Origin: Dyadobacter sp. NIV53
GTDB lineage: Bacteria > Bacteroidota > Bacteroidia > Cytophagales > Spirosomataceae
Length of the DNA stretch: 64,000 bases
NCBI RefSeq assembly: GCF_019711195.1
Contig: NZ_CP081299.1
Location: 2,976,001 to 3,040,000 of the forward strand
Reading direction: 5' to 3'
Part shown: piece after piece, positions 9,819 to 18,770 of the stretch
Position numbering within the stretch: the first letter of the stretch is position 1
Layout of the letters: every line of letters begins with the position of its first letter
The notes under the pieces: model-generated
What the model saw: the letters and a program-made list of their open reading frames with translations, nothing else
What the model was told of the DNA's origin: nothing
Database searches by the model: none
Made by a program: the position numbers and the translations under genes

Positions 9819-10577
9819 TTAACGGATCATTTTGACTGTAATCCCATTTATAATCATTACTCCGATAGTAATGCAGGCATAGGCCCATCCTATTGTCATG
9901 ATTGGTAACAGCCAATAAACGCCAATTAAAAAAGCAACAAAACCATATCCTGCCAAAAGCAGTCCGTATAAAATCCGGGCTGCCGCAGCAGATCCTTGTT
10001 GGGAATGTGTAAAAACAGCTAACGTGGAAGTCATAATAGGAAATGGCGTGAGAATTCCGCTCCATGTAGGGCCAAGAAAATCGGCGGCTTGTGTTAAAAT
10101 AACTACAAAAATGGTAGCTACGAACATTCTTAATGGAATATCATATGACGGCTGTTTTTTGTAATCTGTTTTCGCCTCTGGTTTAGGAAAGATATATAGT
10201 ACAGCTGTTAACACGATCAGGTTTAGTGCAATTGCTGCCTGAAATGAAATATCCCTGCCTAAGGAAGCCAACGCTACAACAAAAAAAGCAAGATAGCTCA
10301 ACAGAACAGAAGGAAGCCATGAAAGCCTGGATGAAGCAATTGCATAAACCAATGCAAAAAATGTAGTCCCGATTGAGCCTAATAATGCTGACGGTATTGT
10401 TGATATCCCAAAATTAGCACCGTGTTCAAATGCTATAAAAAAAGAAATCGGTCCGGCTACCCAGGGAAATCCTCCTACCCAACCTCCAATACCTTCACCC
10501 CATTTTCTTACAGCCAATGTAACGCCTGCAATCAGCGGAGGCATTAAAATTATTTTGGTAATTAATAAATAAGACAC
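9819..10577 (-). CDS. Multi-pass inner-membrane protein of unknown function
   Basis: 252 aa, about seven to eight hydrophobic helices with few charged residues between them. Two segments resemble one another (GWVGGFPWVAGPISFFIAFEHG near 32-53, and FLGPTWSGILTPFPIMTSTL near 165-185), suggesting an internal repeat. I do not recognise the family with certainty. It is divergent from the TonB-receptor gene; the metal-type operators at 10664-10708 lie in the shared upstream region but nearer the receptor, so co-regulation is possible but unproven. Confidence 0.7.
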   Translation of the reverse strand: MSYLLITKIILMPPLIAGVTLAVRKWGEGIGGWVGGFPWVAGPISFFIAFEHGANFGISTIPSALLGSIGTTFFALVYAIASSRLSWLPSVLLSYLAFFVVALASLGRDISFQAAIALNLIVLTAVLYIFPKPEAKTDYKKQPSYDIPLRMFVATIFVVILTQAADFLGPTWSGILTPFPIMTSTLAVFTHSQQGSAAAARILYGLLLAGYGFVAFLIGVYWLLPIMTIGWAYACITIGVMIINGITVKMIR

Positions 10578-10662
10578 TTTTTAAATCAACAGATGGATAA
10601 CTGCAAATTTACTCCCGTTGATTCAATACAACGTATAAAGCATAAAATTCTTCGCAAATAAT

Positions 10663-10694
10663 TTTGCAACGCAGTTGCATTAAACTTATATTTG
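10663..10694 (+). promoter_or_regulatory. Promoter of the ZnuD-like receptor
   Basis: TTTG at 10663-10666 and TATATTTG at 10687-10694 are separated by 20 bases, a good match to the Bacteroidetes -33/-7 pattern. Both elements are covered by inverted-repeat operators (10664-10680 and 10692-10708). Confidence 0.6.
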
Positions 10695-10708
10695 CAACAT
10701 TGTAGCAA
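10664..10708. promoter_or_regulatory. Tandem Zur/Fur-type operators upstream of TonB receptor
   Basis: Site 1 is TTGCAAC-gca-GTTGCAT (10664-10680). Site 2 is TTGCAAC-att-GTAGCAA (10692-10708). The same TTGCAAC-N3-GTTGCAA box recurs before the MerC gene at 14321-14337. The position over the -33 and -7 elements fits repression by the Fur/Zur regulator encoded at 13773-14183. The assignment is an inference. Confidence 0.65.
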
Positions 10709-10810
10709 TGTATATTATCCATTCATCTGTAACGATATACAATAGTAGTAAGCGGTTACATTTTGATAAAAGTCACTCCGGATATCTTAAAGGTTTAAAA
10801 TATTGACTCA

Positions 10811-13132
10811 ATGATAAGAATAATTTTAAGCCTTTTATTTTTAGCTTCTTCTTTGGTCTCTTTTGGACAAAATCCAGCTTGTACGTGTTTTGTAAAAGGT
10901 GTTGTTCTTGACCAGCACACCAACCTGCCTATTGTTGGGGCCACCATATTAATTGTAGGACAGAACAATGGTGTTTTTACAGACGATCAGGGACGATACC
11001 AAATCAGCAATTTATGTCCCGGAGCTTATGAACTGGAGTGCAGGATTGTTGGGTACAATTCATTTAAGCAAAAACTGGATTTAACAGCCGGACATGAGGA
11101 AAACTTCAATCTTCAGGAAAACGAAGTACATCTCAAAGATGTGGAAATAACAGCACACCGTACGGACGCACCTTCTTCCCAGCCATTAACTGTTCTTTCA
11201 GGAAACGATTTATTCCAAACGCGTGGGCAAAGCCTGGCTGAAAGCCTCAAAGGATTATCGGGTGTTACAACACTGCAAACCGGGTCTTCTATTTCCAAGC
11301 CTGTTATTCATGGGATGCATAGTAACCGGGTACTGATCATGAATAATGGCGTTCGGCAGGAAGGCCAGCAATGGGGTTCTGAACATGCACCCGAAATTGA
11401 TCCTTTCCTAGCCACCCAGATATCCGTTGTGAAAGGCGCAGCTGGCGTACGGTACGGTTCCGATGCAATTGGTGGTGTAATATTGGTTGAGCCCGAAGAA
11501 TTACCATTTAATAAACCTTTAAGCGGAGAGCTGAATCTGGTAGGACTTTCAAATGGCCGGCAAGGTGTAACTTCTGGAACGGTAGAAGGCGGTATCAGGA
11601 ATTTTGAAGGATTTGGATGGCGTGCCCAGGGAACCATCAAACGTTCGGGTAATATCAGAACACCAAATTATTTTCTGGACAACACAGGAATAAGTGAGAA
11701 AAACTTTTCGCTTGCAGCAGGTTATCGAAAAAAAGGATTTGGTATCGATGTTTTTTACAGTCTTTTTGACACTAATATTGGAATTTTTTCAGGCTCACAT
11801 ATTGGCAGCGTTACTGATCTTTTAAATGTCATTAAAAACGGTGAACCTTTTGTCAAATCAGGTTTCAGTTATGCTATTGGCAGGCCATATCAGGATGTTA
11901 CCCATCAATTATTTAAAGCTGAGGCACATTATCATTTAAAAGACGGGAACCGGTTTCAATGGACATTGGCACGTCAGATCAATGATCGTGCGGAATTTGA
12001 CCTTCACCGCCCACGGAATGATTCCATAGCTGCTCTTAATCATCCGGAACTTTCCTTCAAACTTACAACGCTTACCAATGATGTAATTTGGGATCACAAA
12101 GCGATTGCTAAAAAAGTGGCTGGCCAGGTTGGTCTGAGTACACTTTATCAGTATAATCTAATGAGTGGCCGGCCGTTAATACCCAATTTTAACCAGTTTA
12201 ATATTGGACTTTTCTGGATAGAAAGATATGTTACAAGTAAATGGGAGCTGGAAGCAGGGATAAGATACGATTACCGGACACTTAAAACACACCGTATTGT
12301 TAGTCAGGAAAAGGTTTCAAATAATTTTACATTTTCTAATTTTTCAGGTACACTTGGTGCGACCCGAACTTTTTCTTCGCATTTTTCTGCCAGGTTAAAT
12401 ATTGGAACTGCATGGAGAGCGCCAAATGTCAGCGAATTATACAGCGACGGTGTACACCATGGTGCAGCAGCTTACGAAAAAGGCGATGCAACACTTCAGC
12501 CCGAAAAAGCTACCAATACGATTGGAAGCATTAAATATTCCAATACAAAATTGTCCGTAGAACTCGGAGGTTACTACAATTACATATCTGATTACATTTA
12601 TCTGAAACCTCAGCCGGAACCCATTTTAACAATCAGAGGTGCTTTCCCTTATTTTAAATATACCCAGACAGATGCCGTATTTAAGGGAATTGACCTGAAT
12701 GTTTTGTGGGAATTTGCAAGGAATTTAACATGGACGAGCAAACTAAGTTATTTGAGAGTTTATGATACCAGAAATGACAATTATCTGGTGATGATTCCAC
12801 CTAACCGCTGGGATAATCAATTGAAATATGAACTCCCGGAACTGGGAAAATGGAAAAAGGTCTATTTTTCGGCAGGAAATCTTTCAGTAGCAAGACAAAA
12901 ACGCGTACCGGATAACAGCGATTTTCTGCCACCACCTGCGGCTTATTCTTTGTGGAATTTACAGGCAGGCGGGACAATCAAAATCTCAGAAAAAAATCAG
13001 CTGGAAGTGGGCGTTTCCGTTCAAAATCTATTCAATACAGTTTACAGGGATTATATGAACCGATTCCGTTACTATTCTGACGATATGGGGCGGCAGGCTT
13101 CGCTGCGATTGAGATGGAAGTTTGGAGCATGA
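10811..13132 (+). CDS. TonB-dependent receptor, ZnuD-like (probable zinc uptake)
   Basis: 773 aa outer-membrane receptor. A signal peptide (cleavage near residue 20) is followed by a carboxypeptidase-regulatory-like domain (about 25-105, VVLDQHTNLPIVGATILIVG), a plug domain (about 120-225, with GVTTLQTGSSISKPVIHGMH) and a 22-strand type barrel ending in RLRWKFGA. The barrel segment SELYSDGVHHGAAAYEKGD resembles the equivalent part of ZnuD-type zinc receptors. It is under two Zur/Fur-like operators, is followed 33 bp later by a lipoprotein gene, and lies close to a Fur-family gene and a MerC-type gene. Zinc as substrate is an inference from this context; copper or haem are alternatives. Confidence 0.85.
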   Translation: MIRIILSLLFLASSLVSFGQNPACTCFVKGVVLDQHTNLPIVGATILIVGQNNGVFTDDQGRYQISNLCPGAYELECRIVGYNSFKQKLDLTAGHEENFNLQENEVHLKDVEITAHRTDAPSSQPLTVLSGNDLFQTRGQSLAESLKGLSGVTTLQTGSSISKPVIHGMHSNRVLIMNNGVRQEGQQWGSEHAPEIDPFLATQISVVKGAAGVRYGSDAIGGVILVEPEELPFNKPLSGELNLVGLSNGRQGVTSGTVEGGIRNFEGFGWRAQGTIKRSGNIRTPNYFLDNTGISEKNFSLAAGYRKKGFGIDVFYSLFDTNIGIFSGSHIGSVTDLLNVIKNGEPFVKSGFSYAIGRPYQDVTHQLFKAEAHYHLKDGNRFQWTLARQINDRAEFDLHRPRNDSIAALNHPELSFKLTTLTNDVIWDHKAIAKKVAGQVGLSTLYQYNLMSGRPLIPNFNQFNIGLFWIERYVTSKWELEAGIRYDYRTLKTHRIVSQEKVSNNFTFSNFSGTLGATRTFSSHFSARLNIGTAWRAPNVSELYSDGVHHGAAAYEKGDATLQPEKATNTIGSIKYSNTKLSVELGGYYNYISDYIYLKPQPEPILTIRGAFPYFKYTQTDAVFKGIDLNVLWEFARNLTWTSKLSYLRVYDTRNDNYLVMIPPNRWDNQLKYELPELGKWKKVYFSAGNLSVARQKRVPDNSDFLPPPAAYSLWNLQAGGTIKISEKNQLEVGVSVQNLFNTVYRDYMNRFRYYSDDMGRQASLRLRWKFGA

Positions 13133-13165
13133 AAATTTTCACTTTTATAAATAAATACATTTCAC

Positions 13166-13720
13166 ATGAAAATGAACCGTAAATTAATCTGGATACTGCT
13201 CTTCAGTGTAGCTGCTTTATTTACACAATGCAAAGACTCAGGAGATGAAGTCCAGATTGATGATGAAAATGAACTAATTACATCAGTAACATTGAAATTC
13301 ACGGAGCAGGGAACAAATAACCAAAGTACATTTTCATATAAGGATGCAGACGGTGAAGGTGGAAACCTGCCAACCCAGTTCGATACAATAACTTTAAAGC
13401 CAAATACGACCTATACGCTTGCAATTGAATTGCTTGATGAAAGCAAAACTCCGGTTGTTGATATTTCTACTGAGGTTAGCCAGGAAGCTTATGAACATTT
13501 GTTTATTTATACAGCCACACCAGCTACTCTGCTAAAATATACTTATGGAGATAAGGATGCAAATAGTTATCCAGTTGGGTTAACAGGAACGGCAGTATCG
13601 GGAGCAACCGGAACGGGATTGCTGAAAGTACAGCTTCGTCACCAGCCAGGCTCAAAAGATGGAACTACAACACCAGGCAGCGACGATGTCAATCTTGATT
13701 TTACATTAGAAGTTCAGTAG
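13166..13720 (+). CDS. Lipoprotein co-transcribed with the ZnuD-like receptor
   Basis: 184 aa. Lipoprotein signal with lipobox near LFTQC (Cys about 22), then a short acidic linker and an all-beta domain (ITSVTLKFTE, TITLKPNTTYTLAIELLD, LLKVQLRHQPG). It starts 33 bp after the receptor stop with no terminator between, so it is very likely the second gene of a receptor operon. I do not recognise a catalytic motif. A periplasmic metal-binding or receptor-accessory role is plausible only from context. Confidence 0.72.
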   Translation: MKMNRKLIWILLFSVAALFTQCKDSGDEVQIDDENELITSVTLKFTEQGTNNQSTFSYKDADGEGGNLPTQFDTITLKPNTTYTLAIELLDESKTPVVDISTEVSQEAYEHLFIYTATPATLLKYTYGDKDANSYPVGLTGTAVSGATGTGLLKVQLRHQPGSKDGTTTPGSDDVNLDFTLEVQ

Positions 13721-13731
13721 AATAAATATGC

Positions 13732-13775
13732 AAAGTGAGTTGACGCAACATCCGTTGTATCAACTCACTTTTTTA
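13732..13775. terminator. Bidirectional terminator between lipoprotein and Fur-family gene
   Basis: AAAGTGAGTTGA pairs with TCAACTCACTTT around an inner CAAC/GTTG stem and is followed by T-rich sequence. It serves the plus-strand operon, and its symmetry suits the converging regulator gene. Confidence 0.8.
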
Positions 13776-14183
13776 TTTGCATTTAGGGCAGGTTCCCTGA
13801 ATCAGCAGATTAAAAACTTCGGGTTGATAACCCAGTGGCAACTGCACGGCCGGGATATGCAAATTTTCCAGACAATTGGTTTCCCCGCAGGCACTGCATT
13901 TAAAATGGATGTGATCGTGATGATGCTTTTCCTCAGAACAATTATTTGAGCACAAAGCGTAACGTAATCCCTCATCGTCCAGGACTTTATGAATAATTCC
14001 TTTTTCAAGAAAGGTTTTTAAAGTACGGTATATTGTCACACGGTCATAATTCTCTCCCAATGCCCCTTCCAGGTCTCCATGTGAAAGCGCATTCTTTTTA
14101 TTTATAAACGTCGAAAGTACATCTTCCCTGCAAGTGGTGGTTCTGAGATGATGTCCTTTAAGCGTTTCTCTTAATTGTTCCAT
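13773..14183 (-). CDS. Fur-family regulator, probably Zur
   Basis: 136 aa from the ATG at 14183 (a TTG 12 bases earlier would add four residues). Winged-helix DNA-binding part with YDRVTIYRTLKTFLEKG (46-62). The dimerisation part carries HHHDHIHFKC and two structural zinc pairs, C96/C99 (CSAC) and C132/C135 (CPKC). Fur-family proteins repress metal-uptake genes when metal-loaded. It is divergent from the MerC-type gene, and the intergenic region has a TTGCAAC-N3-GTTGCAA operator. A plausible own promoter is TAACTTTG on the minus strand at 14247-14240. Zinc is favoured over iron because of the ZnuD-like receptor. Confidence 0.85.
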   Translation of the reverse strand: MEQLRETLKGHHLRTTTCREDVLSTFINKKNALSHGDLEGALGENYDRVTIYRTLKTFLEKGIIHKVLDDEGLRYALCSNNCSEEKHHHDHIHFKCSACGETNCLENLHIPAVQLPLGYQPEVFNLLIQGTCPKCK

Positions 14184-14320
14184 TATTTCCAACAATTTAA
14201 TTATTCGTCAGGCTTGGTTATGATTAAAACCTTTCCTGTCAAAGTTAAGTTCTAAGTTTGGCAAAATCTCAATTACAGGATAATTCGTTTGCGAATTGTA
14301 AAATAATTGAACAAAAAATA

Positions 14321-14337
14321 TTGCAACACCGTTGCAA
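14321..14337. promoter_or_regulatory. Zur/Fur-type operator upstream of merC-type gene
   Basis: Perfect inverted repeat TTGCAAC-acc-GTTGCAA. It overlaps the likely -33 element (TTG at 14332-14334), with TACTTTTG (-7) at 14355-14362. A weaker half-site TTGCAAC follows at 14360-14366, so the arrangement copies that at 10664-10708. Confidence 0.65.
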
Positions 14338-14381
14338 GTAAGCAGATATAGTTTTACTTTTGCAACGTTATAACATTTAGC

Positions 14382-14774
14382 ATGAAAGCAACACACTCAC
14401 ACGGCAAAGCCGATTATATAGGAATACTTGGTTCCGTACTTTGTATTATACATTGCCTGCTGGTTCCGGCACTGGCATTTGGGTCAACTGTTTATAACAA
14501 ACATACGCATGCTGGTCTTCTCTCACTTGATTATTTCTTTATTCTTGTAAACGGAATCGCAGTTTATTATGCCACCCGTGACCATAAATCTTTGCCAATA
14601 CGCTTACTTCTCTGGGGAGCACTAATGATTTTCTCAGTGTCACTTGTTTTTGAGGGCCGCAACCAGATTTTTACCTGGATGGGTTATATTGGTTCCGCTT
14701 TACTGATCATCGGGCATCTGCTTAATATTTACATTTGTCAGATTGCACCACGGACGAAGTACAAAATTTCCTGA
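14382..14774 (+). CDS. MerC-domain membrane protein
   Basis: 130 aa, four predicted membrane helices. The first helix carries the MerC hallmark CIIHCLLVPAL (two Cys flanking a His, then Pro). The N-terminus KATHSHGKAD is His-rich. MerC proteins move mercuric or other soft metal ions across the inner membrane. The Zur-type operator directly over its promoter argues for a physiological metal such as zinc. The mRNA leader would be very short, because the -7 box lies only 19 bases before the ATG. Confidence 0.82.
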   Translation: MKATHSHGKADYIGILGSVLCIIHCLLVPALAFGSTVYNKHTHAGLLSLDYFFILVNGIAVYYATRDHKSLPIRLLLWGALMIFSVSLVFEGRNQIFTWMGYIGSALLIIGHLLNIYICQIAPRTKYKIS

Positions 14775-14776
14775 TT

Positions 14777-16027
14777 TCACTTGTCGTATTGCACTTCAAA
14801 CCTTTCCAGATCCGGTCGGTTCAGCCGTTTTCTGCTTAACTCGTATTCAAAAATAGTTTTCCCTAAATTGGCCAGAAATGGCAATCCTATTGTTTCGTAG
14901 TCGTATTTGTTATCGTTAAATATCTGATCCTCGTTGGCGTAAATTACCGCAGTCAGCATAAATTCAATTCCCTTTTCAAAATCTGCTATATATGCATTAT
15001 CCAAAAGATAGCCATATGCGTCCCCTGATTTATTAAACAAACGGATATGCCGGGGCAAGCGCGTTTTAGTTGCACCAAAAATCAAAAACTTTAAATATCC
15101 GTCATAATAATCATCCGTGTAATTGGCAGGAAAACTGGTTTCTACGGGAAACTGAGACATGTACTGATATAAAAAAGTATAGTCTTCTTTTGTCAGATTA
15201 AATCGTTGCTGCTCCGGAACCTGCTCAGGAAAAAATATTGCTTTCAGAAGTTTATGCTGTTCTTCTAATGCAAAGAAATTCTTTTGGGTAAAATCCAAAG
15301 GTTCATTTACCAATTCGCCGTTTTTTAAAAACCCCTTTCCCTGAAGAATGGCTGTTGGGGAAAAATAAGTTTTTGCCGAATATTTCTCCGGCTGCTCATA
15401 AACTGTTTTTCCATCCTTAACAAATCTGACAGGATTGGTATAACGATTACTCTCAGCACTTAGAGGAGATTCCAGGCGATGTGTGATCCGTACATTTTGA
15501 TAACCTTTGGCATGTAAAGTTTCGTTGAATTCTTCCTGTCCAATAAATTCATACAACCTGTTAAACGCATCGTTGTCACTAGCCAATAGTATTTTTTTGG
15601 CATAATGTGCTATAGATGGTAAGCCATTTTCGGCAGTAGTATCCCTGCGGACTGATGATTGTTCAGGACGGGCCGAATCTGTGAGCATGACCGTATATTT
15701 ATCAATACTCAGCCTGTTGAGCTTTTCCAGTGCCAATACAATTGCTGGTAATTTGACTGTACTCGCCGGATAAAAATAGTCAGCATTATTGACCTGATAA
15801 CCGTGCGTTGTAAAATGAGGTTCGTTCTTTTTATTCCGGTCTATTTTGGTATACAAAATTTGAACATGATATTTTTCTGGCGTTTTCAGGATTTCTGAAA
15901 ACCTTTCAGGATGTTTTTTAAGTAGTTTCTCTATAAAAGAATCCGACTGAAACTGAGCGAAAGCAGGTAATGAAAACAATCCAAAAAGCAGGTAAAAAGG
16001 AAGCTTATTCACTCTAAATAAAATCAT
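14777..16027 (-). CDS. Exported serine hydrolase of the class A beta-lactamase fold
   Basis: 416 aa from ATG 16027 (a GTG at 16042 is the longer alternative). A signal peptide ends near PAFAQ. Visible motifs are S89-x-x-K92 (PASTVKLP) and S150-D151-N152 (LLASDNDAF), the active-site serine/lysine and SDN loop of the penicillin-recognising family. It is longer than classic beta-lactamases (about 290 aa) because of N- and C-terminal additions, so it may act on peptidoglycan-like or other substrates rather than on antibiotics. It converges tightly with the MerC gene: only two bases separate the two stops. Confidence 0.8.
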   Translation of the reverse strand: MILFRVNKLPFYLLFGLFSLPAFAQFQSDSFIEKLLKKHPERFSEILKTPEKYHVQILYTKIDRNKKNEPHFTTHGYQVNNADYFYPASTVKLPAIVLALEKLNRLSIDKYTVMLTDSARPEQSSVRRDTTAENGLPSIAHYAKKILLASDNDAFNRLYEFIGQEEFNETLHAKGYQNVRITHRLESPLSAESNRYTNPVRFVKDGKTVYEQPEKYSAKTYFSPTAILQGKGFLKNGELVNEPLDFTQKNFFALEEQHKLLKAIFFPEQVPEQQRFNLTKEDYTFLYQYMSQFPVETSFPANYTDDYYDGYLKFLIFGATKTRLPRHIRLFNKSGDAYGYLLDNAYIADFEKGIEFMLTAVIYANEDQIFNDNKYDYETIGLPFLANLGKTIFEYELSRKRLNRPDLERFEVQYDK

Positions 16028-16140
16028 GGATATCAGGAGCACGTATAAAACGAAGATACAATAATTTAATTTAAAGGGTAAGATGAATTATATTTTACTG
16101 ATGACTGCCTTTACTAATTGAATGTAAACAATGGCGAATA

Positions 16141-17859
16141 ATGGAAGAAAATAATTTACGCAGCCGAGGCTGGTTTGGTAAATCGGGTAAAGATGGATTT
16201 ATATACAGAGCCTGGATGAAAAATCAGGGCTATCCTGCAGATGAATTTGAAGGACGGCCTGTTATCGGCATTTGTAATACATTTTCAGAATTGACGCCTT
16301 GTAACGGGCATTTTAGAGAACTGGCAGAATCGGTAAAGCGTGGTGTTTGGGAAGCAGGAGGATTCCCTCTGGAATTTCCTGTGATGTCTCTGGGAGAAAC
16401 ACTGATCAAACCAACGGCCATGCTTTACAGGAACCTGGCAAGTATGGATGTTGAAGAGTCAATCCGTGCCAATCCGATTGATGGAGTTGTGCTTCTTTGC
16501 GGCTGTGATAAAACAACTCCCTCACTTGTGATGGGTGCTGCCAGTGTAAATATCCCTACAATAGTAGTGTCAGGAGGCCCTATGCTGACAGGCAGGTACC
16601 GGGGAAAAACAATAGGAACCAGTGACGTATGGCGATTCAGTGAGCTTTACCGGAAAGGCGAAATTTCACAGGAAGAATTAACAACAGCAGAAGCATGTAT
16701 GTGCCGGAGTGATGGCCATTGTGCTGTGATGGGAACGGCTTCTACAATGGCCTGTATGGTAGAATCGCTTGGATTAACCTTACCTGAAAATGCAGCAATT
16801 CCTGCCGCTGACTCACGAAGAAAAGTTTTAGCACATATGTCCGGACGCCGTATTGTGCAAATGGTAAAAGAAGACCTCCGTCTTTCACAAATACTGACTA
16901 AAGAAGCTTTCGAAAATGCGATTATGCTTAATGCAGCTATTGGTGGGTCTACTAATTTCGTGATTCATTTACTGGCTATCGCAGGAAGAATTGGCGTCGA
17001 TCTATCGCTGGATCATTTCAATGACTTATGTGCCAAAATTCCTCTTTTGCTTAATTTGCAGCCATCCGGAGGATACTTCATGGAAGATTTCTATTACGCT
17101 GGCGGCCTACCGGTGGTTATCAAAGAAATGCTTGGTTTATTGCATGAAAATGTAATAACAGCCAATGGAAAAACTATGGCTGAAAACTGTGCCACAGCGG
17201 AATGTTTTGATGCGGATGTAATAGGAACACTGGAAGAACCCGTAAAAAATCTGACTGGACTGGCTGTGGTACGTGGCAATTTATGCGCGAACGGAGCAGT
17301 TATCAAACCATCGGCTTCCTTAAAACCTGAGCTCATGCAGCACCGTGGAAAGGCAGTTGTGTTTGAAGATATTGATGATTATAAAGCTCGCCTGGATGAC
17401 CCGGAGCTTGATGTAGATGAAAATAGTGTACTGGTCCTAAAAAATGTAGGTCCAAAAGGATATCCTGGTATGCCGGAAGTAGGCAATATGTCTCTGCCGA
17501 AAAAATTACTTGCGCAAGGTGTGATTGATATGATTCGTATATCGGATGGGCGTATGAGCGGAACAGGTTTTGGCACTGTCGTTTTGCATATTTCTCCGGA
17601 AGCAGCGGTCGGCGGTGTTTTAGCTTTGGTAAGAGACGGCGATATGATTGAACTGGATGTTGAAAACAGGAAGCTGAATCTGGAAGTATCTGACGAAGAA
17701 CTTGAAATTCGCCGTGCAACATGGAAACCTCTCGAATTGGGATATAACAGAGGATATGTAAATCTCCACATAAAGCACGTAATGCAAGCTCATGAAGGAG
17801 CCGATCTTGATTTTCTGGTAGGAGGCTCGGGTGATAAAGTGGCGAGGGATTCTCATTAA
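16141..17859 (+). CDS. IlvD/Edd-family sugar-acid dehydratase
   Basis: 572 aa. The subgroup opening SRGWFGKSGKDGFIYRAWM is that of pentonate/hexonate dehydratases (for example L-arabinonate dehydratase) rather than biosynthetic IlvD. Iron-sulfur ligands are predicted at C54 (ELTPCNGH), C122 (CGCDKTTP) and C194 (SDGHCAVMG); their spacing fits the [2Fe-2S] sugar-acid dehydratases. The role would be dehydration of an aldonic acid to a 2-keto-3-deoxy acid. An SDR follows 89 bp downstream, with a palindromic hairpin between, suggesting a small sugar-oxidation operon. The exact substrate cannot be read from sequence. Confidence 0.88.
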   Translation: MEENNLRSRGWFGKSGKDGFIYRAWMKNQGYPADEFEGRPVIGICNTFSELTPCNGHFRELAESVKRGVWEAGGFPLEFPVMSLGETLIKPTAMLYRNLASMDVEESIRANPIDGVVLLCGCDKTTPSLVMGAASVNIPTIVVSGGPMLTGRYRGKTIGTSDVWRFSELYRKGEISQEELTTAEACMCRSDGHCAVMGTASTMACMVESLGLTLPENAAIPAADSRRKVLAHMSGRRIVQMVKEDLRLSQILTKEAFENAIMLNAAIGGSTNFVIHLLAIAGRIGVDLSLDHFNDLCAKIPLLLNLQPSGGYFMEDFYYAGGLPVVIKEMLGLLHENVITANGKTMAENCATAECFDADVIGTLEEPVKNLTGLAVVRGNLCANGAVIKPSASLKPELMQHRGKAVVFEDIDDYKARLDDPELDVDENSVLVLKNVGPKGYPGMPEVGNMSLPKKLLAQGVIDMIRISDGRMSGTGFGTVVLHISPEAAVGGVLALVRDGDMIELDVENRKLNLEVSDEELEIRRATWKPLELGYNRGYVNLHIKHVMQAHEGADLDFLVGGSGDKVARDSH

Positions 17860-17882
17860 TAAACGAACTATTTGTATCTTTA

Positions 17883-17922
17883 TTAACCGTCCGACAGTAT
17901 AAAGTACTATCGGACGGTTAAC
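17883..17922. other. Perfect 12-bp-arm inverted repeat between dehydratase and SDR genes
   Basis: Arms TTAACCGTCCGA and TCGGACGGTTAA flank a loop with a small TA-rich inner stem. No long T tract follows, so this is either a weak terminator, an mRNA processing hairpin or an operator. Confidence 0.55.
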
Positions 17923-17947
17923 TATTTCTAAGTAAACTTACAGCAAA

Positions 17948-18739
17948 ATGAATACCCAATTATTTAATAATCAGGTTGCTATTGTAACCGGAGCAGGACA
18001 GGGAATTGGTTTTGAAATAGCAAAACAGCTATCTGTACAGGGAGCAGGAGTTATTTTAAATGATTTCGACGATGCTCTTGCCATCAAGGCTGCAACTGAA
18101 ATCCGCAATAAAGGCGGAGAATGTATTGCCTTTTCAGGAGACGCATCCCAACCGGATATTATTGACGGGATGGTGGAAGAAGCAATCCGCTGTTTTGGAA
18201 AACTAACTATAACCGTTGCAAATGCAGGAATTACACTTTTTGGGGATTTCTTTGAGTATCCGCTGGAAAGCCTCAGAAAGGTTTTAGACTTGAACCTGAT
18301 TGGCTCGTTCATGCTTACCCAGGCAGCGGCAAAACAAATGAGAGCACAAAAATCCGGTGGAAGAATTTTATTAATGTCATCGGTGGTAGGTCATCAGGCA
18401 CATCAGTTTTTAGGTGCGTATGCTATGACAAAAGCCGGATTAGAAATGCTGGCAAAAAACCTTGTTCTGGAATTATCTCCGTATGGAATTACCATTAATA
18501 CCGTAGCACCCGGCGCCACGCTTACCGAAAGAACTTTAACAGAAGATCCATCTTACCCTAAAACCTGGTCAGCGATCACACCAATGGGCAGGCCGGCAAT
18601 TTGTGAAGACATTGCTAACGCAGCTTTATTCCTCCTTTCGCCACATTCAGGGCATATAACTGGTCAGAGCCTTGTTGTAGACGGCGGCTGGACATCTGTA
18701 AGTCCTTTACCCGACCTTAGCAATATGAATGTAAGCTGA
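17948..18739 (+). CDS. Short-chain dehydrogenase/reductase
   Basis: 263 aa, classical SDR. NAD(P)-binding TGAGQGIG at 14-21, NAG near 90-93, catalytic S143/S144, Y157 and K161 (YAMTK). Asp residues near 39-41 after the second strand suggest NAD preference. Gene order behind the sugar-acid dehydratase suggests oxidation of a sugar or a 2-keto-3-deoxy acid. C-terminal SGHITGQSLVVDGGW is the usual family ending. Confidence 0.88.
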   Translation: MNTQLFNNQVAIVTGAGQGIGFEIAKQLSVQGAGVILNDFDDALAIKAATEIRNKGGECIAFSGDASQPDIIDGMVEEAIRCFGKLTITVANAGITLFGDFFEYPLESLRKVLDLNLIGSFMLTQAAAKQMRAQKSGGRILLMSSVVGHQAHQFLGAYAMTKAGLEMLAKNLVLELSPYGITINTVAPGATLTERTLTEDPSYPKTWSAITPMGRPAICEDIANAALFLLSPHSGHITGQSLVVDGGWTSVSPLPDLSNMNVS

Positions 18740-18770
18740 TTTTTGAAATGACAAATTGTAGTTTCAAACA

